Below, in pieces: positions 1-7,586 of a stretch of DNA of 39,656 nucleotides; the first letter of the stretch is position 1; every line of letters starts with the position of its first letter. Made by a program: the position numbers and the translations under genes. Source of the DNA: Acinetobacter sp. UBA801 (GTDB lineage Bacteria; Pseudomonadota; Gammaproteobacteria; Pseudomonadales; Moraxellaceae); contig DBIN01000041.1 in the NCBI GenBank assembly GCA_002296655.1, positions 1 through 39,656 on the forward strand, written 5' to 3'. Below the pieces are notes generated by a model that searched no databases, was not told where the DNA came from, and was given only the letters and a program-made list of their open reading frames with translations.

Positions 1-7
1 AAGAGCA

Positions 8-238
8 TCAATTATCTGCAGCTGCCGCAGTTGCTTGCTCAGCTGTTAGTGTTGCACCACAAATAACATCCTAATTCGACTCATCTGCCGCTTGGGTTAA
101 GACGTTTGCTGCAGACAGCGCCAGTAAGTCGCCTTCTTTGTATGCAGTAGCAGTTGTGACTTTTGCATTAACACGGCGTGTTTTACCCACATCCAAATTA
201 AATGGACGTGATTCATGTGTAGCTGAAACAGTAGTCAT
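8..238 (-). pseudogene. Small virion protein, probably head decoration-like, with an in-frame amber stop and cut at the window edge
   Basis: The reading frame starts at the ATG at 238-236, four bases after the protease stop, with GGGGAAG as ribosome binding site. It gives 55 residues (MTTVSATHESRPFNLDVG...) and then meets TAG at 73-71. The same frame stays open for 20 sensible codons (DVICGATLTAEQ...) and stops at TGA (10-8), which lies inside the inverted repeat at 1-21. I read this as one gene with a nonsense mutation whose distal end is lost at the edge or at a false junction. Its place directly after the protease-scaffold gene is where lambda D-like decoration proteins lie, and the motif 'AYKEGDLLALSAANVLT' fits such small head proteins. 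The name is an inference from position and weak similarity. Confidence 0.5.
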
Positions 239-241
239 GGA

Positions 242-1201
242 TTACTTCCCCTTTTGCTGTGCCGCAAATGCTTTAGCACCTGCAGATAATTGATGCTCTT
301 GATTGCCCGATGATTGCGTCCCACTTTGAGCACTCGCTTGATGAGTGAATAAGTGCGCAAATGCTGGATTTGCTAACGGTGCTTGTTGATGCTGACCTGC
401 AGGTGGTTGTTGCTGAGTCGATGCTGCAAATTGCTTAAGTGTTGCAGCCATCAAATCAAATGCATCATCTGGCATAGCCGAAAACTTGGTTTTTTCTTCA
501 GCAGTAAATTCCTTGCCCAAATCTTTGGCCAAAGCATCAATGGCTGAATTACGTTTATCTGCAGCAAACTTATTAAGTTGATCCTGCAAACCAGAAATGG
601 TTTTTTCCTGCTCTTGGATTTTCGCTTTCGCTTGTTCTAAGTCCACGTCTGTGTCCTCTTTGCTAGATTGTGTTGGGTTGTGGCTGGCTGCCACGGCGTT
701 TGTGTTGTCATCTGCACCCAAAGCACAGAAAGACACTTCACGAATACGACCACCACGAAATACCGTGATAGGCCCTTGGTGAACTTTTCCATTGACTGTG
801 ACTGAAGCATCAGCCTGAATTTCTTCTACAGATGACGGCTCAATGCGAACCGACATTTGCCACGGGAAACCATCGTCAGAGTCTTGAGCGACTTCAGTGC
901 CGAACTCGTTGCTCATTAAGTCGCCTGAAACAACCAAGCCTTGTTGGTGGTTAATGCTGTGTTCATTGATGACACCTGCACGCTGACGTGGTGAGTGGTC
1001 GAGTAATGCAGGAATACGCTCTTTAATTTGCATAGAATCCAAATCAAAAATAATGCGGTCCCAATACCAATGGTCTGTAATCACTTCACCGCTATATGCC
1101 ACGCCTGAGAATGTGCGTTTTTTCTTGCCATCTTCAGCTTGGTTGACGTTCAGATCACCAAGCCGAAAGCAGTATTTATCCTGTGTTTCCTCTACTGGCA
1201 T
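242..1201 (-). CDS. Prohead serine protease with C-terminal scaffold domain
   Basis: A 319-residue late structural protein. Residues 1-170 look like an HK97/S78-type prohead protease: a candidate catalytic His in 'ALLDHSPRQRAG' (about residue 68) and a candidate Ser in 'IREVSFCALGAD' (about residue 157). After residue 185 the protein becomes charged and coiled-coil (EQAKAKIQEQEKTISGLQDQ), then Gln/Ala/Ser-rich, as expected of a scaffold that is cleaved and expelled during capsid maturation. The ATG at 1201 has GGAG eight bases upstream. The gene lies just after an intrinsic terminator (1216-1241), so its expression should need antitermination or its own promoter. Protease-scaffold fusions are common in phages with a MuF and portal arrangement like this one. 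Confidence 0.8.
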   Translation of the reverse strand: MPVEETQDKYCFRLGDLNVNQAEDGKKKRTFSGVAYSGEVITDHWYWDRIIFDLDSMQIKERIPALLDHSPRQRAGVINEHSINHQQGLVVSGDLMSNEFGTEVAQDSDDGFPWQMSVRIEPSSVEEIQADASVTVNGKVHQGPITVFRGGRIREVSFCALGADDNTNAVAASHNPTQSSKEDTDVDLEQAKAKIQEQEKTISGLQDQLNKFAADKRNSAIDALAKDLGKEFTAEEKTKFSAMPDDAFDLMAATLKQFAASTQQQPPAGQHQQAPLANPAFAHLFTHQASAQSGTQSSGNQEHQLSAGAKAFAAQQKGK

Positions 1202-1215
1202 TTTTCATGCTCCAT

Positions 1216-1241
1216 AAAAAAACCGCCCCAAATGGAGCGGT
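1216..1241 (-). terminator. Intrinsic terminator inside the late operon
   Basis: Read on the minus strand, ACCGCTCC-ATTT-GGGGCGGT forms an 8-bp stem with one G-U pair and is followed directly by seven T. It lies between the MuF-type gene stop (1258) and the protease start (1201). It is a strong factor-independent terminator by appearance and would reduce protease expression unless polymerase is antiterminated. Confidence 0.8.
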
Positions 1242-1257
1242 CATATTCATTGATAAA

Positions 1258-2463
1258 TCAGTTCAGCAAAGGCTTGAGCGTATAGATCAGCTTGCCTTGA
1301 CTTGTTTCAATCGAAACTACTTCAAACGACAAGCCAAACGGAATCAAAACCCCTTGCCCTGTATTTAGCTTTTCCAGATCAATACCCAAACCTTTGGCAT
1401 TCTGAATCTGAATCACGACGTCACCTGCAGAATCAGCCATGAGTAATGGCGCATTAAATTGAACCGTTTGCCCAAGTTGATACCCTGCCACTTGCTGAAT
1501 AGTCGCGGAACCTACCACGGTTGAAGTCGTATTGCTTGCCACAGCTTGAATCGCTGCCATGTCAGCACTTAGCCACCGCTTTAACACATCGTCAGCCAGT
1601 GAAGCCATAGACGCATTTAGATACGTGGTCAATGCAGTGTCGTTGCCTTGAACATAATCAATAAACGTCCGAATTGCTGTTGGTCTGATCTTTGGATCAA
1701 GCGGGATGACTGTGTCTGCAATCGTGTTGAATAAATCCCGACTCTTGTCATCCATAGGTGCAAACAAACTTGTCAGCTTTTTGGATGCAGTCCATTCCGC
1801 TTGAATGACTTGCTTTTGCTCTAGCAAGAACTCTTTATCCAGTGATGAATCAGCAATCTTTTTATCGACCAGTGATTCAAGCTCACCAAATTGCAAAGGA
1901 TGTGATGACCAGTCCAAAGCTTCAGCAACATCAGGCAGTTTGTCATCTGGTGTGATGCCATATTTCAATGCCTGCTTTTCAGTTAAGGCGATTACGGTGC
2001 AGCGGCAGCGAAAACCAAGTGGCGGGTAATGTGTTAGCCAGAACGGATGATCAATCGGCAATACAATCCGATTCAGGGCCAAGTGGCTCGGACGCACTCG
2101 ACTATCATTAATCGCTGAATACATCAAATACGGACGTTTAGCCTTGTTACGGTTTTGTTGAATCCAACGACCATGTCCATACGCATTTTGAATATTGGTA
2201 CGAAATACGTTGTCCAGATAATGCTTAGGCAACTCGATACCTTCTTTTTCAACCAACTTTTGAAAGTCCCGAAAGGTTGAACCCTCAGCAATGGATTTAT
2301 TCACCGTCTTAATGACCGTTTCAATCTGCTCAAGACTCGACAAAAAGCTCACCGTAGTTGCCATTTGCCGTGTTTTTAAATCCAGTGAGTAAAACTCATC
2401 AGGTAGCACGATATTTTTACTGTGAGCGTACTGAAGCGCCTCAAGAAACGTGACTGGTTGCAT
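1258..2463 (-). CDS. Phage head morphogenesis protein, MuF/SPP1 gp7-like
   Basis: A 401-residue minor head protein. The MuF-domain hallmark is in the middle: 'SAINDSRVRPSHLALN' followed by 'YPPLGFRCRCTVIALTE', with the paired cysteines typical of this family. The N-terminal third is helical; the C-terminal third beyond the MuF domain has no motif I recognise. MuF proteins sit at the portal and help head assembly or DNA injection. I chose the ATG at 2463 because GGAGAGG lies six bases upstream; a GTG at 2478 is possible but poorly placed. It overlaps the preceding small gene by 23 bases and follows the portal gene, the usual portal-MuF order. Confidence 0.85.
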   Translation of the reverse strand: MQPVTFLEALQYAHSKNIVLPDEFYSLDLKTRQMATTVSFLSSLEQIETVIKTVNKSIAEGSTFRDFQKLVEKEGIELPKHYLDNVFRTNIQNAYGHGRWIQQNRNKAKRPYLMYSAINDSRVRPSHLALNRIVLPIDHPFWLTHYPPLGFRCRCTVIALTEKQALKYGITPDDKLPDVAEALDWSSHPLQFGELESLVDKKIADSSLDKEFLLEQKQVIQAEWTASKKLTSLFAPMDDKSRDLFNTIADTVIPLDPKIRPTAIRTFIDYVQGNDTALTTYLNASMASLADDVLKRWLSADMAAIQAVASNTTSTVVGSATIQQVAGYQLGQTVQFNAPLLMADSAGDVVIQIQNAKGLGIDLEKLNTGQGVLIPFGLSFEVVSIETSQGKLIYTLKPLLN

Positions 2464-2644
2464 TATCAACCTCTCCACTATAAACGCGCTTTGCGTTCAA
2501 CCACATCTTGAAATATTCATCACGAATATCAAAGTAATGACCTAATTTCTTACGCTGATATATTGAGAATTCATCAAAAATCAGTCCACAATATTTGGTG
2601 CAAAATTCTTCAAACTCATCATATAAGGCATGAATATCTTCCAT
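2441..2644 (-). CDS. Small hypothetical protein between portal and MuF genes
   Basis: A 67-residue acidic, aromatic-rich protein (MEDIHALYDEFEEFCTKYCG...). Its ATG overlaps the portal stop as TGATG, so translation is probably coupled to the portal gene, and its 3' end overlaps the MuF gene. No domain is recognised. Its position suggests a small head-assembly factor, but nothing in the sequence proves this. Confidence 0.6.
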   Translation of the reverse strand: MEDIHALYDEFEEFCTKYCGLIFDEFSIYQRKKLGHYFDIRDEYFKMWLNAKRVYSGEVDNATSHVS

Positions 2645-4131
2645 CACTGTCCATCCTTCGCCATTGCATAACCAAGCACATCAGCTGCATACAAAGCCTG
2701 ATCCAACTTGGCTGTAAACTTGGTTTTAGTGGCTTTTGGAATAAGCTGCGCAAGATTGAAAGCCAAAGACTCAGGACTATCCGATTCACTTAACAATTGC
2801 TGAATTTCAGACATGCTCAACAGTGATAAATCATCTTGGCCATCGGTAAGCTCTTCAACTTCCTGCTGAGCACCTGACAACTTGTTCGGCTTAGCTTTGA
2901 AATTAAACACCTGTTTGGGTACATGTGTGAATTGATTAGGTACCACTGGAGTCGGCTCAACCAGATCACCATCTTGCAATCCATATTCACGGATGAAATA
3001 GGCGTTTGAGAAATTGGCTCCTGCGCCTTTCAGCTTCACATCACGTTCTGCCTTTTCAGGTTCAAGTGACTTTTCCTCGCCAAGAATAATCTGTCTGCGC
3101 TTCCAACCGTTCAGATCGCACAATGCATTAATAATTGCCTGCACTGTTGGGGTAATCATCCGAATGTCTGCACGGTATTTCGCATTTTGGACTTCCAAAT
3201 GCACATCACCCAAAGCACGCGAGCCTGATCCATCAGTACCACTGGTGAGCGTCTGACCTAAAACCACCTTTTGAATACGGCGTTCCAAATTCTTGTCGAA
3301 TGTTTCATACGCTTGCGAGCCATTACCTACGGCCGATGCACTATGCAGTTCTACAGAGTCCATACTCGAAATTGCCAGAACAGAAGTTGCATGTGCTTTT
3401 AGTAATGCATCCCGCATATCTTGGTTGTGGCCAGTAGATGACTTGCCCACCAACAATGGCATACCGTACTTTTCCACAAACTTTGACCAGAACTTGAAGC
3501 CATTCGTTTTAAAGAACCAAACCCAGTACAAACGACTAAGCAGTGCCTCTCCATAAGGATTTTCAAACGTAGATTTACAGCGTGTTAAGAAATGCTTAAA
3601 ACGCTGGTCTACTTCCTGATCCTGATGTGTGTGGTTGTAGTTTTTTAAAAGAAGTAAAGTTCCATTACTCTTTGGCTCATACCATTGCAGAGGCTTTTCA
3701 CCAATCCATTCAAAACCTATGAAAGGCGTGACAGTATCACCTTGAATATGAAGTTTAGGGTTTTCAGGTCTGGAGTAAATTCCCTCAAGCACAGAATATC
3801 CGTACCATCGTGCGTTTTGTGCGCCTAAAATGATTTCAGACCACCATTCACGAAGATGTGCATACAGGATTTCAGTTTCTATACCTTCTGCTGGCTCTAG
3901 CCGCCATGGAGCACTTTCCAATTTATCCTGTCGCTTCTCAATCGACTGATATACCTCATCGTCATACATCATGACTTTTAAGCGGTGTCGGGTAATACCT
4001 GCTTTACGCAGTACCTCATCCACATCAGGCATTTTGGTCAAATAATTGAGTAGTGCCTGTTCAGCTTCATGCACACTTAAGTTACCCGACACAGGCTTTT
4101 GACTTTCGGGTTTGCGTTTTTTCTTAGCCAT
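2644..4131 (-). CDS. Portal protein, Mu gp29-like (DUF935)
   Basis: A 495-residue protein with the features of the DUF935/Mu gp29 portal family: a basic N-terminus, 'RLKVMMYDDEVYQSIEKRQD' near residue 50, 'ARWYGYSVLEGIY' near 105 and 'FWSKFVEKYGMPLLVGK' near 215. Portals form the dodecameric DNA entry ring at one capsid vertex and dock the terminase. The gene lies ten bases downstream of the large terminase gene, the standard packaging order. Length is normal for the family. Confidence 0.88.
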   Translation of the reverse strand: MAKKKRKPESQKPVSGNLSVHEAEQALLNYLTKMPDVDEVLRKAGITRHRLKVMMYDDEVYQSIEKRQDKLESAPWRLEPAEGIETEILYAHLREWWSEIILGAQNARWYGYSVLEGIYSRPENPKLHIQGDTVTPFIGFEWIGEKPLQWYEPKSNGTLLLLKNYNHTHQDQEVDQRFKHFLTRCKSTFENPYGEALLSRLYWVWFFKTNGFKFWSKFVEKYGMPLLVGKSSTGHNQDMRDALLKAHATSVLAISSMDSVELHSASAVGNGSQAYETFDKNLERRIQKVVLGQTLTSGTDGSGSRALGDVHLEVQNAKYRADIRMITPTVQAIINALCDLNGWKRRQIILGEEKSLEPEKAERDVKLKGAGANFSNAYFIREYGLQDGDLVEPTPVVPNQFTHVPKQVFNFKAKPNKLSGAQQEVEELTDGQDDLSLLSMSEIQQLLSESDSPESLAFNLAQLIPKATKTKFTAKLDQALYAADVLGYAMAKDGQ

Positions 4132-4141
4132 ATTTAAAACC

Positions 4142-5704
4142 TTATGCCGCAGGTGGGCTGTAATTCAACATCACGACTGAATCTTCAATCGCATCAATTA
4201 AGGTATCGACTTGGTCGTCGTGGTCATGGGTCATTTGAGCATTAAATGCCTCACACTCATCTAGAAAGGATTGCTTCCAAGTTGCATTTCGAGGCAGCAT
4301 GACAAACCTGTTTTGATTTTCAGGGTAAACATCAAAGTTGTTCTCTAGGTGTGGTGCTACATCCATAAAGCGGGTCAATTTGTCCTTTTCACGTTGAACA
4401 GGAATAATTGGAATACCGCCATATTTTTGCCATGACTGCACCAGTTGGGTTCCATGCGCCTTATCCTCAACTTTCATATATCGAACAGGCTTGGTTCTAA
4501 GGTCATATACCTTGTGTTTATCGATAAATGCTTTCGCTTTTTTATTCATCTCTGGCGCTTCCCATTTGCCGCGCAAAAGATCAATCAAATAAAGTTTGCC
4601 ATCTACCCCCATACCAACCAAAAGAAAGACAGTGAAGTCATTTTCTTCTTTGACCTTTTGAGCGGTATCCACATATACAGCACGCCAAACCAGTTCAGGT
4701 AATTCGTGATATTCACCAAACCACTCGCCCTTGATTAGATCACCACCTAATTTCTTAGGTTGCTGCATGTATTGGCTGCTGAACGTGTAACGTGAAACTG
4801 TTGCGCCATCTTTGTCTTGGCCGCCTTTCTCCAACTGCAGCAAAGACTGCAATGATTCTTTCAATGGCCAATAGCTTTGACGCCCTTTTTCGTCTCGCTC
4901 AACGTCTCGTGGTACCTTTTTTTGTATATGCTCAGGCAGTGACTGAATGTAATCATCATCAATCAATGCAGGGATTGAAATTTGATGCCATTCACCTGGT
5001 ACGTTGCCAGTCATCACAAAGTTGGTAGGATCCTCAACGTGCAAACGCTGCATGATCAAAATAATCGGTGTCGATGATTTAGCTTTACGTGAGTTCACCG
5101 TGTTTAGAATTTTACGGTTTGCTTTATTACGTGCTGTCTTACTGAATGCATCTTCTGGTTTAAGTGGGTCATCAAGAATGATAGCCCCTGTGAACCCAAG
5201 ATCAGCTAATGTACCAGCACGACGCCCTGTAACCTGACCACCCATCGAGGCGCTATACACATGCCCCGCCTCATAGCCATCTACTGTGGTTTTCCATGAT
5301 GCCTTTGCATCGGTACTGGTTGAAATTTTGACTGGCCATAAAGCTTGAAAGTCTGGTGACTTCACGATATTTCGAGCTGTGGCCGAAACATCCTCAACCA
5401 AAGACTGTGAAAATGATAAATAAAGAAAGCGTGAACGCTGGTTACGCCCAATCCCCCGTGCAATCAGGTTGGTAAGTAATTCAGTTTTACCACTGCCTGG
5501 TGGTACGTTAATCACAAGGTTGGGAATTTCACCACTGATAACTTTATCAATCGCATCAGCAATATATTCATGGTGCCAATTCACCAAGAATTTAAACCCC
5601 ATACGTGGCAGGAAAAATGCCCGAGTAAAAAATAAATGCTCATCTTCACATTTGATTCTTTTTGCTTTTAATTTGACTGGGTCAATATTCGCTCTCGAGT
5701 TCAT
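4142..5704 (-). CDS. Terminase large subunit
   Basis: A 520-residue packaging motor. Walker A is GSGKT at residues 70-74 (in 'INVPPGSGKTELL'), Walker B is 'AIILDD' at about 174-179, and a C-terminal RNase H-like nuclease is indicated by Asp346 in 'AVYVDTAQK' and by the acidic cluster 'DHDDQVDTLIDAIED' near 494-508. The ATPase pumps DNA into the prohead and the nuclease cuts concatemers. The start at 5704 overlaps the small terminase-like gene by 23 bases; the ribosome binding site is weak, consistent with translational coupling. All key residues are present. Confidence 0.93.
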   Translation of the reverse strand: MNSRANIDPVKLKAKRIKCEDEHLFFTRAFFLPRMGFKFLVNWHHEYIADAIDKVISGEIPNLVINVPPGSGKTELLTNLIARGIGRNQRSRFLYLSFSQSLVEDVSATARNIVKSPDFQALWPVKISTSTDAKASWKTTVDGYEAGHVYSASMGGQVTGRRAGTLADLGFTGAIILDDPLKPEDAFSKTARNKANRKILNTVNSRKAKSSTPIILIMQRLHVEDPTNFVMTGNVPGEWHQISIPALIDDDYIQSLPEHIQKKVPRDVERDEKGRQSYWPLKESLQSLLQLEKGGQDKDGATVSRYTFSSQYMQQPKKLGGDLIKGEWFGEYHELPELVWRAVYVDTAQKVKEENDFTVFLLVGMGVDGKLYLIDLLRGKWEAPEMNKKAKAFIDKHKVYDLRTKPVRYMKVEDKAHGTQLVQSWQKYGGIPIIPVQREKDKLTRFMDVAPHLENNFDVYPENQNRFVMLPRNATWKQSFLDECEAFNAQMTHDHDDQVDTLIDAIEDSVVMLNYSPPAA

Positions 5705-6158
5705 TTATCGCCTGCCTTACCTGCTCATCAGTGGCAGTAACAACTACTGTATTTTCGTTCTGAATCGGTCCACCGCCTGCACCTGTAATTTCTTGTTTAT
5801 TTGTAAACTGCCCACCACAGTCTTTAGCAGCCTGTTCAAGAATCTTGAGTGACATCACTGTGTTTTTTGCATTGCGCTCTAATTGCTTCTGATACTGCTT
5901 TAAGCGGTAATGCTTATTGGCAATCGGAATATCAATTAGGCCAGCATCGAAATCGGCGCGGGTTTTATGAAACAGCTCGACGAATTTTTTTGATAGGTTT
6001 TTGCCTGCTGCTTTAGTTGGGTCATACGCAGCGACCTGAACACGATCAATAGAAATTTTAAATTCTTGTTTAACGAGCTCAGCAACTTCTTGGGGTGTAT
6101 CACGACAAGCAAGAGACTGAACTATAAAGATTTTTACAGGCTCTTTAAGTGTTGCCAT
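5682..6158 (-). CDS. Terminase small subunit-like protein (DUF2280)
   Basis: A 158-residue protein (MATLKEPVKIFIVQSLACRD...) that resembles DUF2280, a family found directly upstream of large terminases and thought to recognise phage DNA. The N-terminal half has a helix-turn-helix-like stretch ('TPQEVAELVKQEFKISIDRVQ'-type, about residues 18-38); the middle is helical and basic. The ATG at 6158 has AAGGGG seven bases upstream and is preferred to an ATG seven codons earlier. A tandem 10-bp duplication (CGTATAACAA, 6170-6189) lies immediately before it. Confidence 0.78.
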   Translation of the reverse strand: MATLKEPVKIFIVQSLACRDTPQEVAELVKQEFKISIDRVQVAAYDPTKAAGKNLSKKFVELFHKTRADFDAGLIDIPIANKHYRLKQYQKQLERNAKNTVMSLKILEQAAKDCGGQFTNKQEITGAGGGPIQNENTVVVTATDEQVRQAINELESEY

Positions 6159-6204
6159 AAACACCCCTTCGTATAACAACGTATAACAAAGCAGGCAAAA
6201 AAAT

Positions 6205-6834
6205 TTAAGCCAACTTCAATAAACACGTACCACATGCATGAGCAATTTTTGCTTTGCCGATTGTTGGACCATCATTTGCAAGCTCCACCATTTTTTGAAC
6301 GTCTGGTGATGCACCGTAACGCTGAACGACACCGTGAAATTCTTCTACATCATGCGGTCGCAAATAATATTTATACTCACCTGTAGACGGGCTGATTTGG
6401 TAATTACCATCTTCATCTTTTTTAGCACCAACGTGATACAGCTCATGTTCGATCAATGCACAAAAATCAGTATCACTGGCATTGTGTGCAAACCATGCAT
6501 CAATCGTGATGATGAAATTCGGTACACAACCAAACCAGTCAATCATCTGTTTTTCTTGACGCATCTTCCGCCAGCCGCCCGCCATCGGCGCAAACTTTTC
6601 AGTCTGACCTAAAACAATTTTTTCAGACTTTTTAAATCCACTTGATGCCCATAGCACCATGAATAAATCATCATCCCACGGCGAGATATGCATGTGATCA
6701 GGATTGTGTAGCTCACCACCTTCATCAATGAATGTTTTTAAAATCCATTCTTTTAGTTCGTGTGCAGGCTCAAATCCCACTGGTTCTTCAGGGTCAAGAT
6801 CAAGCAGGCTTTGAGGCGGCATTGGTCGTTTCAC
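6205..6834 (-). CDS. Putative phage metallopeptidase
   Basis: A 209-residue protein with a zincin motif: 'ALIEHELYHVGA' (HExxH form HELYH, about residues 127-131) and downstream 'RPHDVEEFHGVV', where an Asp/Glu/His could complete the zinc site. It fits the small 'putative phage metallopeptidase' family often coded just before terminase genes; its role there is unknown. The start is GTG at 6834, which overlaps the upstream stop as GTGA. An ATG four codons in is the alternative. The C-terminus has a CGTC pair ('HACGTCLLKL'). Confidence 0.75.
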   Translation of the reverse strand: MKRPMPPQSLLDLDPEEPVGFEPAHELKEWILKTFIDEGGELHNPDHMHISPWDDDLFMVLWASSGFKKSEKIVLGQTEKFAPMAGGWRKMRQEKQMIDWFGCVPNFIITIDAWFAHNASDTDFCALIEHELYHVGAKKDEDGNYQISPSTGEYKYYLRPHDVEEFHGVVQRYGASPDVQKMVELANDGPTIGKAKIAHACGTCLLKLA

Positions 6835-7001
6835 AGCAATACATTCCGTAAGTTTCTAATACGATCTTTTAAGCGGCGCATGATGCCGTCTATCGCTGGC
6901 ATCTCTGCCCGCGTCAATCCCGATCTACTGAGATTCTGATACTTAGACAGCTCAGCACTGCAAAACTCTAAGTCTTTTTTCGCTTGCACCTTGTCTGTCA
7001 T
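6831..7001 (-). CDS. Small hypothetical phage protein (56 aa)
   Basis: The minus strand gives MTDKVQAKKDLEFCSAELSK... ending in 'RDRIRNLRNVLL'-like basic helix (sequence ends KDRIRNLRNVLL). It starts at the ATG at 7001 and ends in a TGA that forms the GTGA overlap with the metallopeptidase start. The tight four-base overlaps at both ends argue that it is a real coupled gene. Highly helical and basic; no function recognised. Confidence 0.6.
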   Translation of the reverse strand: MTDKVQAKKDLEFCSAELSKYQNLSRSGLTRAEMPAIDGIMRRLKDRIRNLRNVLL

Positions 7002-7141
7002 AAAGCCACCAAAAACTCTTTTCTAAACCAATTGTCATTAAGGCATGTTCTATACCAGTAATGCCCTAACCATGTGTGAATAACACCATCGACCACTTTG
7101 TAATAGCGGTCAAAATATTTGTATTGAGCATCCTTTGGCAT
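6998..7141 (-). CDS. Small hypothetical phage protein (47 aa)
   Basis: MPKDAQYKYFDRYYKVVDGV... starts at the ATG at 7141 with GGTGG five bases upstream; the longer frame to 7225 runs through a terminator hairpin and is unlikely to be translated. Its stop overlaps the next start by four bases. Aromatic-rich (Tyr, Trp), no domain recognised. It may be the first gene of the late transcript after the 7155-7192 terminator. Confidence 0.55.
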   Translation of the reverse strand: MPKDAQYKYFDRYYKVVDGVIHTWLGHYWYRTCLNDNWFRKEFLVAL

Positions 7142-7154
7142 AAACACCACCAAT

Positions 7155-7192
7155 AAAAAGAAAACCCCGCCAATATCTAGTATGTAGCGAGG
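7155..7192 (-). terminator. Intrinsic terminator upstream of the late genes
   Basis: On the minus strand CCTCGC (7192-7187) pairs with GCGGGG (7070s-style stem at 7170-7165; one G-U pair) across a 16-base loop, followed by TTTTCTTTTT. It lies between a tiny zinc-ribbon-like gene and the first gene of the packaging block. Confidence 0.65.
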
Positions 7193-7220
7193 TTGAGTGC
7201 CGTAATACGTTCGGCAAAAT

Positions 7221-7234
7221 GCCACCGAAGTGGC
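7221..7234 (-). terminator. Short hairpin after the zinc-ribbon-like gene, possible weak terminator
   Basis: On the minus strand GCCAC-TTCG-GTGGC is a perfect 5-bp stem with a stable UUCG-type loop, six bases past the stop at 7240, followed by ATTTTG. The T-run is short, so it may only stabilise the 3' end. Confidence 0.45.
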
Positions 7235-7239
7235 GAGGG

Positions 7240-7344
7240 TTACTTTTTCGGTTTACCGCAATTACGGCATTCTACTTGAATGAAAATATCTGACTCATAG
7301 TCATATTCATGGAAGCAGAATAGGCGTTTTAAGAATCGGAGCAT
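7240..7344 (-). CDS. Tiny Com-like zinc-binding protein (34 aa)
   Basis: MLRFLKRLFCFHEYDYESDI... ends in 'VECRNCGKPKK'. The Cys10-x-His12 pair and the CxxC near the C-terminus could bind zinc. The ATG at 7344 has GAGGAG nine bases upstream; an ATG three codons earlier is too close to that site. It is isolated between two terminators, past the Q-like gene. Small proteins with CxxC knuckles occur at this place in many Acinetobacter and Mu-like phages, but the function here is unknown. Confidence 0.5.
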   Translation of the reverse strand: MLRFLKRLFCFHEYDYESDIFIQVECRNCGKPKK

Positions 7345-7454
7345 GTCGAGCATCTCCTCGATATGATTTTAAAGGTTTCGAATTCGAGAGGTTTAGAATA
7401 TGGATGGCGGCATTCAATTTGAACCACTACGAATAAAGGAAGCCGCCAAAACGC

Positions 7455-7477
7455 AAAAAGCCCACCTTTCGATGAGC
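7455..7477 (-). terminator. Intrinsic terminator just downstream of the Q-like gene
   Basis: On the minus strand GCTCATC-GAAA-GGTGGGC forms a 7-bp stem (two G-U pairs) with a GNRA-type loop, followed by TTTTTGCGTTTT. It lies 110 bases past the Q-like stop, where a late-promoter terminator controlled by Q would be. Confidence 0.75.
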
Positions 7478-7586
7478 CTTTACGGTAATTACCAGTCTTT
7501 CCTGATTGTCATTTGCTTTTCGTGGTTAAGTGCGTATAGTTGACTTTGACCACTTAACACAAATTTAAACGAAGTGTGCTGCACTG
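7478..7586 (-). promoter_or_regulatory. Candidate late promoter and operator region with an 8-bp dyad
   Basis: The space between the Q-like gene and the first terminator carries GTTAAGTG (7525-7532) and its exact inverse CACTTAAC (7551-7558). Between them, on the minus strand, is TATACG, a possible -10 with TTGTGT 18 bases upstream. The promoter assignment is weak (about four of six bases in the -10); the dyad is seen directly. Position relative to Q and the terminators is what suggests the late promoter. Confidence 0.35.

Noticed and set aside
2464-2478. Longer GTG start for the MuF-type protein
   Set aside because: The ATG at 2463 has GGAGAGG at ideal distance; the GTG has none.
7142-7225. 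N-terminal extension of the 47-residue gene
   Set aside because: It would be coded across a terminator hairpin; the ATG at 7141 has its own ribosome binding site.
7540-7568. Plus-strand promoter beginning with TTGACT opposite the late region
   Set aside because: No acceptable -10 lies 16-18 bases downstream, and the transcript would only run antisense to the Q-like gene.
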